NCBI RefSeq assembly: GCF_023806485.1
Contig: NZ_JAMSLR010000005.1
Location: forward strand, 95,976-159,975
Direction of reading: 5' to 3'
Source of the DNA: Thermalbibacter longus
GTDB taxonomy: Bacteria > Chloroflexota > Chloroflexia > Thermomicrobiales > Thermomicrobiaceae
Length of the DNA stretch: 64,000 nucleotides
Position 1 is the stretch's first letter, and each line of letters opens with the position of its first letter. Both the position numbers and the translations under genes were made by a program. Under the pieces are notes generated by a model that was not told the origin of the DNA, did no database searches, and was given only the letters and a program-made list of their open reading frames with translations. Below, piece by piece: positions 8,988 to 16,973 of this stretch.

Positions 8988-9515
8988 TCAGCTCCGCTTG
9001 AGCAGGTCCATGAAGGCGTGGAGGACGGCGACCGCTAGGAGGTCGACCCGGTTCCGGCGCCCGCCGGTGAGGGCCCCGACCGCGCCCAGCTCAGGCCGGG
9101 TTTCCTCATTGCCGGCCAGCATCTCCAGCAGCCGCCCGAGCTCTTCGCCGGCTCGCAGCCGCTCGACGGCTACGTCCGGCAGCGGGAAGCGCTCCGCGCC
9201 GCCGACGCCCAGCCGCGCCCGGCGGTCGACGACCACCGCCCAGCTCACCGCGTAGACGCGGCCGAGGGGCCCTTCGACTACCCCTGACTCGATCCCGATC
9301 CCGTAGTCGGCCCCGGTGAGTTTCTGGGCCTGCCTGGCCCGCTCCCAGGCTCCCCGGGCCGTCTCCTCATCGCCCCAGGGCTGGCGCGGTACCCCGCTGG
9401 GGACTTCGAGCGTCTCTAGTTGCCACTCGCTGAAGAGCTGGGGCGCGATCCGCTCGACCGCGGCCCGCTTGACCGGGCTCATCGAGCCGAGCGCGAGGCG
9501 GACGGGCGCGCCCAT
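8988..9515 (-). CDS. DUF84 family NTPase (inosine/xanthosine triphosphatase-like)
   Basis: 175 aa. The start LALGSMSPVKRAAV resembles the GSxNPVKxxAV opening of YjjX/DUF84 enzymes, and the middle (YGIGIESGV, YAVSWAVVVD) contains the conserved glutamate and strand pattern. Family members hydrolyse non-canonical purine nucleoside triphosphates (ITP, XTP) to the monophosphates, cleaning the nucleotide pool in the cytoplasm. It begins 3 nt after the stop of the ABC permease and is probably its operon partner, though no functional link is evident. The length is typical of the family. Confidence 0.8.
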   Translation of the reverse strand: MGAPVRLALGSMSPVKRAAVERIAPQLFSEWQLETLEVPSGVPRQPWGDEETARGAWERARQAQKLTGADYGIGIESGVVEGPLGRVYAVSWAVVVDRRARLGVGGAERFPLPDVAVERLRAGEELGRLLEMLAGNEETRPELGAVGALTGGRRNRVDLLAVAVLHAFMDLLKRS

Positions 9516-9518
9516 ACC

Positions 9519-10610
9519 TCAGGCGACCTCCCGCCGCAGCGTCACCATCGCCAGCACGGCCATCGCCGCCGCGAAGCCGATGAGCACCATCAGGTGCAGG
9601 CCGAGCGCATCGAGCCCCTCGCCCCGGATCATGACAGCGCGCAGCGCCTCGTTAGCCCAGGTCAGCGGAAGGGCCTGGGCCAGCCACTGGAGCGGGCGAG
9701 GCAACGAGTCGACCGGCCAGATGATGCCGGAGAGTAAGCCCTGCGGGGTGATCACCATCGGGATGAACTGCACTACCTGCAGCTCGGTGCGGGCGAAGGC
9801 CGACAGGAAGATCCCCAGGTTAACCGCCCCCACGGTCAGCAGGAAGGTCAGGAAGACGACGAGCCAGAGCTCGCCGGCGTAGTGGATGCGCAGCACCGCG
9901 ACGGTGAAGATCACCATCACGATCGACTGGACGGTAGCGAAGAGGGTGAAGCCGAGCATGTAGCCGAGCACGATCTCCTTGCGGTCGAGCGGCGAGACGA
10001 TCAGCCGCTCGATGCTTCCTTGCAGCCGCTCGCGCAGGAACGAGACCGAGGTCAGCAGGAAGACGAAGAAGAACGCGAAGAAGCCGATGAAGGTCGGCGC
10101 GAAGTAGTCGAGCTGGTCGAACTGCGGCCCGCCGTGCAGGAACCTCGGCTCGAGCTGGATCGCCTGCCCGGACGAGCTCATCGTCTGGATGATCGCCTGG
10201 GGCAGCGCGCGGCTGACCGCGCTGGCGATCGCGCCAGCGGCGCTGGGCTGCGAGCCCTCCAGGATCAGCTCGACCTCCGGCCGCGTCCCCGGTTGAGGAG
10301 GCAGGGCTGGCAGGACCAGGACGCCGTCGACCTCCCGCCGATCGACTGCCTGGAGTGCCTGCTCTCGCTCCATCACGAGCACGTGAAGGGACGAGTCCTC
10401 CTCCAGGAGCGCGATGACCTGCGGGGCGAGCGGGCTCTCGCCCTGGAGCACGACGGCGAGGCGGGTCGGCTCGCCCGAGCCGCGGTAGATGTAGCCGAGG
10501 AGCGAGAGGACGAGCACCGGCACCACCAGGATCAGGGCCAGCGTGCGCCGGTCGCGCCGGAACTGCCGGACGATGCGGAGCATGAGCGCCAGGACTCGCT
10601 GCCAGCTCAT
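9519..10610 (-). CDS. ABC-2 type transporter permease
   Basis: 363 aa with one N-terminal membrane helix (LALILVVPVLVLSLLGYIY, residues 25-43), a large extracytoplasmic segment of about 120 residues, then five helices in the C-terminal half. This is the ABC2_membrane_3 topology of DrrB/YhgE-like exporters. The segment FLRERLQGSIERLIVSPLDRKEIVLGYMLG, around residues 190-220, is the typical cytoplasmic coupling loop. Its start codon overlaps the ATPase stop (TAATG), so the two form one exporter. The cargo (drug, lipid or glycan) cannot be told from sequence. Confidence 0.88.
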   Translation of the reverse strand: MSWQRVLALMLRIVRQFRRDRRTLALILVVPVLVLSLLGYIYRGSGEPTRLAVVLQGESPLAPQVIALLEEDSSLHVLVMEREQALQAVDRREVDGVLVLPALPPQPGTRPEVELILEGSQPSAAGAIASAVSRALPQAIIQTMSSSGQAIQLEPRFLHGGPQFDQLDYFAPTFIGFFAFFFVFLLTSVSFLRERLQGSIERLIVSPLDRKEIVLGYMLGFTLFATVQSIVMVIFTVAVLRIHYAGELWLVVFLTFLLTVGAVNLGIFLSAFARTELQVVQFIPMVITPQGLLSGIIWPVDSLPRPLQWLAQALPLTWANEALRAVMIRGEGLDALGLHLMVLIGFAAAMAVLAMVTLRREVA

Positions 10611-11350
10611 TACGGCTCTCCGACTGGTACGCCGGGCTGCCCAGCCAGGGCCAGGAAGGCGTCTTCCAGATCCGCCTGGCCGGTCTGCACGCGCAGCGCC
10701 GCTGGGGTATCGCTAGCTAGCAGGCGGCCGCCGCGCAGGAAGCCGAGCAGATCGCAACGATCGGCCTCGTCCATCGTATGGGTCGAGATCAGCAGTGTCT
10801 TGCCCTCCTCGGCGAGCTGTCGAAAGTGCGCCCAGAGCGAGCGGCGCAGCACCGGGTCGAGGCCGACGGTTGGCTCATCGAGCACCAGCAGCTCGGGCTG
10901 GTGCAACAGGGCGCAGGCCAGCGAGGCGCGCTGGAGCATGCCGCCGCTGAAGCGGTAGAGCTGCTGGTCGAGCCAGCCGAGCAGCCCGAGGTCGTTCACG
11001 AGTTGCTCGACTCGATCCTCCAGCTTCCGGCCGCGGAGGCCGTAGATCCGGCCGAAAAACGCGAGGTTCTCGCGCAGGGTCAGGTCGGGGTAGAGCGCGG
11101 CAGTCTGGGGCATGTAGCCGATCTGGCCGGCTACCGCGCGGTCGGGCATGGTCCGGCCCAGCACGAGGAGCCGGCCCTCGGTCGGGCGGAGCGCGCCGAC
11201 GACCATGCGCAGGAAGGTCGTCTTGCCGGAGCCGCTCGGGCCCAACAGACCGTAGATCACGCCGGTCGGGATCTCCAGGGTGAGGCGGTCGATCGCGCGG
11301 ACTGGCCCGAAGGTACGGCTGACCTCATCAGCAACGATGGTAGCGCCCAT
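10610..11350 (-). CDS. ABC transporter ATP-binding protein (drug/polymer exporter type)
   Basis: 246 aa with all nucleotide-binding motifs: Walker A GPSGSGKTT (about residue 38), Q-loop YMPQ, signature FSGGMLQR, Walker B LLVLDEP, D-loop and switch His (STHTMDEAD). The signature is an FSGGM variant common in the DrrA/CcmA exporter family. It energises the permease encoded next and is followed by the DUF84 gene in the same operon. GGAGGG before the ATG supports the start. Divergent from the MmgE/PrpD gene. Confidence 0.92.
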   Translation of the reverse strand: MGATIVADEVSRTFGPVRAIDRLTLEIPTGVIYGLLGPSGSGKTTFLRMVVGALRPTEGRLLVLGRTMPDRAVAGQIGYMPQTAALYPDLTLRENLAFFGRIYGLRGRKLEDRVEQLVNDLGLLGWLDQQLYRFSGGMLQRASLACALLHQPELLVLDEPTVGLDPVLRRSLWAHFRQLAEEGKTLLISTHTMDEADRCDLLGFLRGGRLLASDTPAALRVQTGQADLEDAFLALAGQPGVPVGEP

Positions 11351-11558
11351 GTTCCCTCCGCCACCGGGACAGCCAGGCCTGGGAAGGGCTCTCCGTGCTG
11401 CTCACCGGCGGAAGGATACCTTTAGCGGACGCCGGTCGCACGTGGGTGTCCTGGCGTGTTCATCGCTCGCTTCCCGGAGGTGAGATCCGGGAGATCGGTA
11501 CAATCAAGCGCTGCCGGATTGCCCCGGCGATGGTCGGCTGTTAGGGAGTGGGGGCGCC

Positions 11559-12938
11559 GTGTACCTCGCGGAGCGGATGGCCGAGTTCGCGCGGAGCATC
11601 GATATTCGCGCGCTGCCGTCATCGGTGGTGGAAGCGACCGTCCGGATTGTCGCCGACACCCTCGCGTGCGGCGTGGCGGCGCTGGAGGAGCCTGGCCCGA
11701 TGCTCCTGAGACAGTACGCGCGGGAACGCGCCGGCCGCCCGGAAGCGACGCTGCTCGGAAGCGGTGAGCGCGTCGACCTGCCGCTGGCAACGCTGGTCAA
11801 CGCTACGCTGGTGCGCGACCTCGACGCGAACGATATCTACGCGGCGCCACCGGGCAAAGACACCGGGCACTTCTCCGACGCGATCCCGGCGCTGCTCGCT
11901 GCCGCCGAGCTGGCCGGAGCCAGCGGTCAGGATCTCCTGGCTGCGGTCGTGGCGGTCTACGAGCTGCAAGCAGCGCTCGCCGAGGCGTACCACTGGATGC
12001 AGCGGGGGTTGCACTCGGTTAGCCAGGTTGCCTGGGCCGTGCCTGCCGCCGCCGGCTGGCTGCTCGGGCTGAGCCGGGAGCAGACGGTCTCGGCGATCGG
12101 CCTGGCCGGGACGACTGGCGGGCTGGTGCTGCAATCCTGGCTCAAGCCGGGGCCAGAGCTGCCGCTCATCAAGGGCGCGGCGCCTGGTCTCGTCTGCCAG
12201 CGAGCGCTGGAAGCTGTCCAGCTCGCGGCTCGCGGGCTGACTGCGCCGCCCGACGCGCTGGAGGCGCTCTTCGAGCGCCTGCCGGCTGACGTCGACCCCG
12301 CAGCGTTCGACCGGCTCGACGGCAGGGGCGACTGGGCGGTGCTCCGGACGATCGTCAAGCGCTACCCCGCGCAGTTCTACACGCAGGCGGCGATCGCGGC
12401 TGCATCCTCGCTCCACCGCGAGATCGGCTCGGTGGACGACATCGCCGTCGTGACCGTCTACGGTCATCGGCAGGTCACAGCCGGCGTGCAGGGCTCACCC
12501 AGCGCGTATGCTCCCCGGACGCGGGCGGCGGCCGACCACAGCACGCCCTTCGTGGTTGCGATCGCGCTGCGGGATGGCGACCTCACCCCGGCCAGCTACC
12601 AGGGCGAGCCCTGGCACGACCCTGCGCTGCTCGACCTGATGCGACGGATCGACCTGGTCATCGATCCTGAGTTCGAGCGCGCGTTCCACGAGGAGGGCGT
12701 GCTGGGCTGCCGGGTCGTGGTCGAGCTGATCGACGGTCGACGGCTGGAGACGACAGTGCGCCAGCCGCCCGGACATCCCGATTCCCCGCTGGCGCGCGAG
12801 GAGCTGCTGGCCAAGCTGCGGGCGCTGGTCGAGCCGCGGCTCGGCCCCGGCGCGGCCGATCGCCTGCTCTCGACCGCCGAGCGGCTGCCGGAGGCGCCGG
12901 ATGTGGCAGTGCTGCTGCACGCATGCCGCGTGGTGTAA
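11559..12938 (+). CDS. MmgE/PrpD family protein
   Basis: 459 aa with the full-length all-helical plus small-domain layout of MmgE/PrpD (PF03972): an N-terminal conserved stretch with LVNATLVRDLDANDIY and KDTGHFSDAIPALLAAAE, and TGGLVLQSWLKPG and KRYPAQFYTQAAI further on. Members include 2-methylcitrate dehydratase, cis-aconitate decarboxylase and uncharacterised catabolic dehydratases or decarboxylases. No methylcitrate genes flank it, so the substrate is open. Start is GTG at 11559 preceded by AGGGAGTGGGG; an ATG six codons in is possible. A TACAAT box at 11499-11504 could be its -10, with no clear -35. It precedes the catabolic regulator and may belong with that block. Confidence 0.82.
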   Translation: MYLAERMAEFARSIDIRALPSSVVEATVRIVADTLACGVAALEEPGPMLLRQYARERAGRPEATLLGSGERVDLPLATLVNATLVRDLDANDIYAAPPGKDTGHFSDAIPALLAAAELAGASGQDLLAAVVAVYELQAALAEAYHWMQRGLHSVSQVAWAVPAAAGWLLGLSREQTVSAIGLAGTTGGLVLQSWLKPGPELPLIKGAAPGLVCQRALEAVQLAARGLTAPPDALEALFERLPADVDPAAFDRLDGRGDWAVLRTIVKRYPAQFYTQAAIAAASSLHREIGSVDDIAVVTVYGHRQVTAGVQGSPSAYAPRTRAAADHSTPFVVAIALRDGDLTPASYQGEPWHDPALLDLMRRIDLVIDPEFERAFHEEGVLGCRVVVELIDGRRLETTVRQPPGHPDSPLAREELLAKLRALVEPRLGPGAADRLLSTAERLPEAPDVAVLLHACRVV

Positions 12939-13243
12939 GTCAACCGGCCAGCACATCTGCCTCTGGCTTACCGGGACGCCGGGAATGATGAGCAGCGCTC
13001 CGAGGGACCGTAGCTGCACGCAGGCGCCAACTGAGCCGGCTGTCGTCCGGGCCGGCGCGCCCGGGCCCGGAGGTCTGCCGCTGGCTTCACCGACGAGCGG
13101 TCAGTGTCGTCACACAGCGGAGCGAAGCTGGGACCCTCGAGCCGAGACGGTTATAGTTGCATTGTCCACCCTCCGCGCATGTGCCCCGATGGGAGCGTCG
13201 CACGGACGAGCAGGCCGCATCTCGATATAAGGAGTGCTGCTCT
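12939..13243. other. 305-bp intergenic region before the PucR regulator
   Basis: No gene seen. A GC hairpin (CCGGGC/GCCCGG, 13047-13064, 6-nt loop) about 110 bp after the MmgE/PrpD stop may help end its transcript. TATAGT near 13153 may be a -10 for the regulator; the -35 is poor. Confidence 0.4.
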
Positions 13244-15136
13244 ATGGCGAAGAGGTTGCCCCGAGTCGATGGCCTGCTGATCGGCGAGATCTTCCGGGTG
13301 CTCGCGGAGTTTCAGCCACTCCAGACGACGCTGGAGACGATTGCCGCCACTGTCCGCGCCCGGCTGGGCTTTCGCTCCTGCGCGATCTTGCTGGAGCGGT
13401 CCGGAGCGGATCTGCTCATGATCGAGGGGGCGGCCGGGCTTGCCTCCGGCTACGTCGATGCGGTCAACCGCAGCCATCCGATTCGCATCGAGGATCCGAT
13501 GCTCAGCGAGGGACCATCCAGCCAGGCGTTCCGCACCGGGCAGCCGGTCATCGTGGAGGATACGGAGACCGACCCGCGGTTTCGCCGCTGGCGCGCGCTG
13601 GCCCGCCAGCACGGCATTCGCTCCTTGATCGCTGTCCCGCTCTGCTCGCGGGGGAGCGTGATCGGGACGCTGAATGGCTACCAGGGCGAGCCCCGTCGCT
13701 ATCGTGACGAGGAGGTACAGGCCCTCCTCACGGTCGCCACGCAGGCCGGCATCGCGATCGAGATCGCTCGCATGGTCGAAACCCAGAAGCAGACCATCCG
13801 ACGCCTCGGTGAGCTGACCGCCGAGCTGGAGGAACAACACCGGCTCCTCGAGCGCGCGGCCGAGATCCACGACGCGCTCACCCAGCTCGTGCTCACCAAC
13901 CAGGGCATCCCGACCATCGCGCGCACGCTGGCCAGGCTGGTCGATCGTCCGGTGCTGGTGCAGGACCAGTTCCTTCGCGTGGTGTGCGAAGCGCACCCGA
14001 CCGAGGAACCGGCCACTGCATTGACTCCGCTCACCCAGGAGCTGCTGTCCTCACCTGGGCTGCGCCTCGGCCAGCGTGACGCGAGGGGGCCGTTCGAACT
14101 TCCGGCACTGCCCGAGCGCGGTCTCGATCACCCGTGCGCCGTCGCGCCGATCGTCGCCGGTCGGGATCTCCTCGGCTACGTCTCGCTGGCTCTGGCTGAA
14201 CTGCCGGCGCCGCCGCTGACCATGCGCACGCTGGCGCACGCGGCGACGGTCCTGGCGCTGGCGATCGTCAAGGACCGCCTGGCTCACGAGATCGAGCTCC
14301 GGGTGCGCCATGGCTTTGCCGAGGACCTGATCGCTGGCCGGTTCGACGACGCCCAGCTAATGCGCGATCGCGGCCGGTATCTCGGCTACGACCTGCGCGG
14401 CCCATTCCAGGTCCTTGTGTTCGATATCGACCATGAGAGTCACGATCATACCAGGGCACAGCCACCGGAAGCCGGCATCGATCGCCTCAGGCAACGGTTC
14501 TTCAGCGTGCTCCAGAGCGTGGCCATGGCGCATGCCCCACATGCGCTGATCGCCAGTCGCCATGGCAACGTGGCCGTGATCCTCACGGCCGTCGAAGGGC
14601 CACGGGCCAGTGCTGCGGACGCGATCGTCCACGCGGTCCAGCACGCCGTCGCTCGGGCGCTGCCCGATCTCTCGGTGTCGGTCGGCATCGGCCGCGTGAC
14701 AGATCACCTCGGAAAGATCGCCACGAGCTACCAGGAGGCCGAGCGAGCGCTCCGGGTGATCCGCCGGTTCGGCGGTCAGGCCAAGGTGCTGCGATACACC
14801 GACATCGGGGCGGCTCGACTGCTCTTCCACGTGAACGAGCCGGCCGAGCTGATCGACTTCGCGCGCCAACGACTGGGCCCGGTGCTCGCCTACGACCAGC
14901 GGCACGGGGGCATCCTGATCCAGGCGCTGGAGGCGTACCTGGATGCCGGCCAGTCGGTGCCCCTAGCGGCGGAACAGCTCGGTCTCCACCCCAATACGCT
15001 CCGGTACCGGCTGCGCAAGGTGGAAGAGCTGCTCGGCGCTCCGCTGGCCGATGTCTCGCTGCTGCTGGATATCCAGCTCGCCCGTATGATCCTCCGCCTG
15101 ATGGATCAGACCAGCACACCGTCCCCCGCTGTATAA
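13244..15136 (+). CDS. PucR/CdaR family transcriptional regulator with N-terminal GAF domain
   Basis: 630 aa. The ATG at 13244 is preferred to one 87 nt upstream because AAGGAG lies 9 nt before it. A GAF sensor domain covers about residues 25-180 (SCAILLERSGADLLMIEGAAG, IAVPLCSRGSVIGTLNGY in pieces), then a short coiled coil (residues 180-210), a PucR-type middle region, a degenerate GGDEF-like CdaR domain (about 400-540) and a C-terminal HTH_30 (PLAAEQLGLHPNTLRYRLRK). Such proteins are ligand-responsive activators of catabolic genes such as purine, amino acid and diacid degradation. The Mo-hydroxylase operon begins 416 bp downstream on the same strand and is the obvious target. Confidence 0.87.
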   Translation: MAKRLPRVDGLLIGEIFRVLAEFQPLQTTLETIAATVRARLGFRSCAILLERSGADLLMIEGAAGLASGYVDAVNRSHPIRIEDPMLSEGPSSQAFRTGQPVIVEDTETDPRFRRWRALARQHGIRSLIAVPLCSRGSVIGTLNGYQGEPRRYRDEEVQALLTVATQAGIAIEIARMVETQKQTIRRLGELTAELEEQHRLLERAAEIHDALTQLVLTNQGIPTIARTLARLVDRPVLVQDQFLRVVCEAHPTEEPATALTPLTQELLSSPGLRLGQRDARGPFELPALPERGLDHPCAVAPIVAGRDLLGYVSLALAELPAPPLTMRTLAHAATVLALAIVKDRLAHEIELRVRHGFAEDLIAGRFDDAQLMRDRGRYLGYDLRGPFQVLVFDIDHESHDHTRAQPPEAGIDRLRQRFFSVLQSVAMAHAPHALIASRHGNVAVILTAVEGPRASAADAIVHAVQHAVARALPDLSVSVGIGRVTDHLGKIATSYQEAERALRVIRRFGGQAKVLRYTDIGAARLLFHVNEPAELIDFARQRLGPVLAYDQRHGGILIQALEAYLDAGQSVPLAAEQLGLHPNTLRYRLRKVEELLGAPLADVSLLLDIQLARMILRLMDQTSTPSPAV

Positions 15137-15552
15137 AGGGACAAGAGCATTCCTTCCGATTTGTCCGCTGCGACATTCTCCGGCGCACAACCTCCCCTGT
15201 AGGATAGGGGTAACACGCTTCGACGCCGATGGTTTCTCACGCCTCTGCACGGAGCGGTCGCCTGCCGGCCGTTGCGTGATCACATCTGGAGCTGCCGTCA
15301 GGATGAAGGAGCGCTGAGCGATGCAGCGTTGTGACGCCAGCCCACTGAGTGCGGTGCCGGATCGATCGGCAGCGGCGACACCGGCAGTGCGCCGCTGCCT
15401 GTTGTCTGGAACCGGCTGCAATGGTTGGGTGAGTCTCCTCGGTCGAGCCGCGCGGGGCGCGCGTCCTCCGGGATCGACATGCCTTCCAAGCCCGGGGCGC
15501 GGGTGTCTCCGCGCTCGACCAGGACGATGGTGCGGAGGAGGGTGACGAGGCG
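15137..15552. other. 416-bp leader/regulatory region before the Mo-hydroxylase operon
   Basis: No credible gene. It contains a GGACAA-N16-TTGTCC inverted repeat at 15139-15166 and a small hairpin CCCCT-N7-AGGGG at 15194-15210. A 74-codon open frame (15321-15545) has no recognisable character and no good ribosome site. I found no convincing -35/-10 pair. Confidence 0.4.
15139..15166. repeat. Inverted repeat GGACAA-N16-TTGTCC
   Basis: Perfect 6-bp arms at 15139-15144 and 15161-15166, starting 2 bp after the regulator stop codon. It could be an operator for the Mo-hydroxylase operon or part of the transcript end of the regulator. A related GGACA-N9-TGTCC element precedes the monooxygenase gene. 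Confidence 0.3.
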
Positions 15553-16425
15553 ATGAAACCGGTCGCGTTCGACTACTACCGCCCGACATCGGTGGAGGAA
15601 GTCCACGCTCTGTTGGCCAGTCACGGCGGGGGCGGGAAGATCCTCGCCGGTGGCCAGAGCCTGGTGCCCTTGCTCAATATGCGCCTGGCCCGGCCCGCGG
15701 CGATCATCGACATCAACCGCGTGGCCGCGCTCGAGTACCTCCACGCCAACGGCGACGGGCTCGTGCTCGGCGCGCTGACGCGGCAGCAGTCGTTGCTGGA
15801 GAACCGCGCGGTAGCCGAGCGCTACCCGCTGCTCGTCGAAGCAGTCCGCTACATCGGGCACCGTCAGATCCGGAATTGGGGAACGGTCGGCGGTTCATTG
15901 GCCCACGCCGACCCTGCGGCCGAGCTCCCGGTAACGATGGTCGCGCTCGACGCGGAGATCACGGCCAGCAGTGCGCGCGGGGCGCGAGCCATTCCGGCTC
16001 GGGAGTTCTTTCTCGACACCCTGACGACCGCGCTCGAGCCGGATGAGCTGCTGGCCTCGGTGCGTCTCCCGGCGCTCTCGCCGGGCACCGGCTGGTCATT
16101 CCTGGAGGTAAGCCGGCGGCATGGCGATTTCGCCCTCGTGGCCGTGGCGGCGCTGGTGACGCGCGACGAGGCGGGTGTCTGCACCGATGCGCGACTGGTG
16201 CTGGGCGGCGTCGGGCCGGTTCCCCAGGTGGTCGAGGTGCGCGACCTCCTGATCGGGCAGCAGCCGACCCCGGACGCCATCGCTGCTGCCGCTGACGTGG
16301 CCGGGGCAGTGATCGAGCCCGCGTCCGATGTCCACGCCACGGCCGAGTACCGGCGGCACGTCGCACGGGTGCTCGCGCGCCGGGCGCTGACCACGGCAGT
16401 CGAACGCGCGGGTGGGAGGAGGTAG
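15553..16425 (+). CDS. Molybdenum hydroxylase FAD-binding subunit (CoxM/NdhA type)
   Basis: 290 aa, the usual size for the medium subunit of xanthine dehydrogenase-family enzymes. FAD-binding motifs are ILAGGQSLVPLLNMR (about residues 33-47), which fits the AGGxSL pyrophosphate loop, and RQIRNWGTVGGSLAHADPAAELP (about residues 105-127), the TxGG loop that contacts flavin. The C-terminal CO_deh_flav_C domain follows (ARLVLGGVGPVPQ). It passes electrons from the 2Fe-2S centres to the terminal acceptor. The next gene begins 2 bp after its stop and the Mo subunit follows, so this is the standard three-gene M-S-L order. Confidence 0.92.
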   Translation: MKPVAFDYYRPTSVEEVHALLASHGGGGKILAGGQSLVPLLNMRLARPAAIIDINRVAALEYLHANGDGLVLGALTRQQSLLENRAVAERYPLLVEAVRYIGHRQIRNWGTVGGSLAHADPAAELPVTMVALDAEITASSARGARAIPAREFFLDTLTTALEPDELLASVRLPALSPGTGWSFLEVSRRHGDFALVAVAALVTRDEAGVCTDARLVLGGVGPVPQVVEVRDLLIGQQPTPDAIAAAADVAGAVIEPASDVHATAEYRRHVARVLARRALTTAVERAGGRR

Positions 16426-16427
16426 GC

Positions 16428-16913
16428 ATGGCGGAGAAGCATGCGATCACCGTCACCGTGAACGGCCGGCTCTATCGGGCCGAGGTGGAGCCGCGTCGCA
16501 CCCTGGCTGACTTCCTGCGAGAAGACCTCAACCTGGTGGGCACGCACCTGGGCTGCGAGCACGGCGTCTGCGGCAACTGCACGGTCCTGGTCGATGGGAA
16601 GAGCACGCGCTCGTGTCTGATGTTCGCCGTTCAGGCAGACGGTCGCGAGGTGCTCACCGTGGAGGGGCTGGCGCCGAATGGGGACCTTCATCCGCTCCAG
16701 CGGGCATTTTGGGAGCACCATGCGCTGCAGTGCGGCTTCTGCACTCCGGCCATGCTGCTGACCGCCTACGAATACCTCACGACTCGACCGGACGCCGGTA
16801 CCGACGAGGAGATCCGGGAGGCGATCAGCGGCGTCCTCTGCCGCTGCACCGGCTATCAGAACATCGTGACGGCCATCCGTGCGGCGGCGAAGCAGATGGC
16901 GCCTTCGCCGTAG
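16428..16913 (+). CDS. Molybdenum hydroxylase 2Fe-2S subunit (CoxS type)
   Basis: 161 aa. The N-terminal plant-type ferredoxin cluster is bound by CEHGVCGNC plus a downstream Cys (CLMF), about residues 44-66, and the C-terminal four-helix domain binds the second cluster through CGFC and CRC (SGVLCRCTGYQNIV, about residues 135-148). All eight cysteines are present. It links the Mo site of the large subunit to the FAD subunit encoded just upstream. The tight spacing on the left and the 60 bp before the large subunit indicate one operon. Confidence 0.95.
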   Translation: MAEKHAITVTVNGRLYRAEVEPRRTLADFLREDLNLVGTHLGCEHGVCGNCTVLVDGKSTRSCLMFAVQADGREVLTVEGLAPNGDLHPLQRAFWEHHALQCGFCTPAMLLTAYEYLTTRPDAGTDEEIREAISGVLCRCTGYQNIVTAIRAAAKQMAPSP

Positions 16914-16973
16914 TCAGAGCGCGCCGGCCCGATCGAGGTGGATGAGCATGCTTTGCACAGGAGGAGGCTGATC

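Noticed and set aside
9882-10958. 358-aa plus-strand frame opposite the ABC exporter genes
   Set aside because: Antisense shadow spanning two real genes; no domain.
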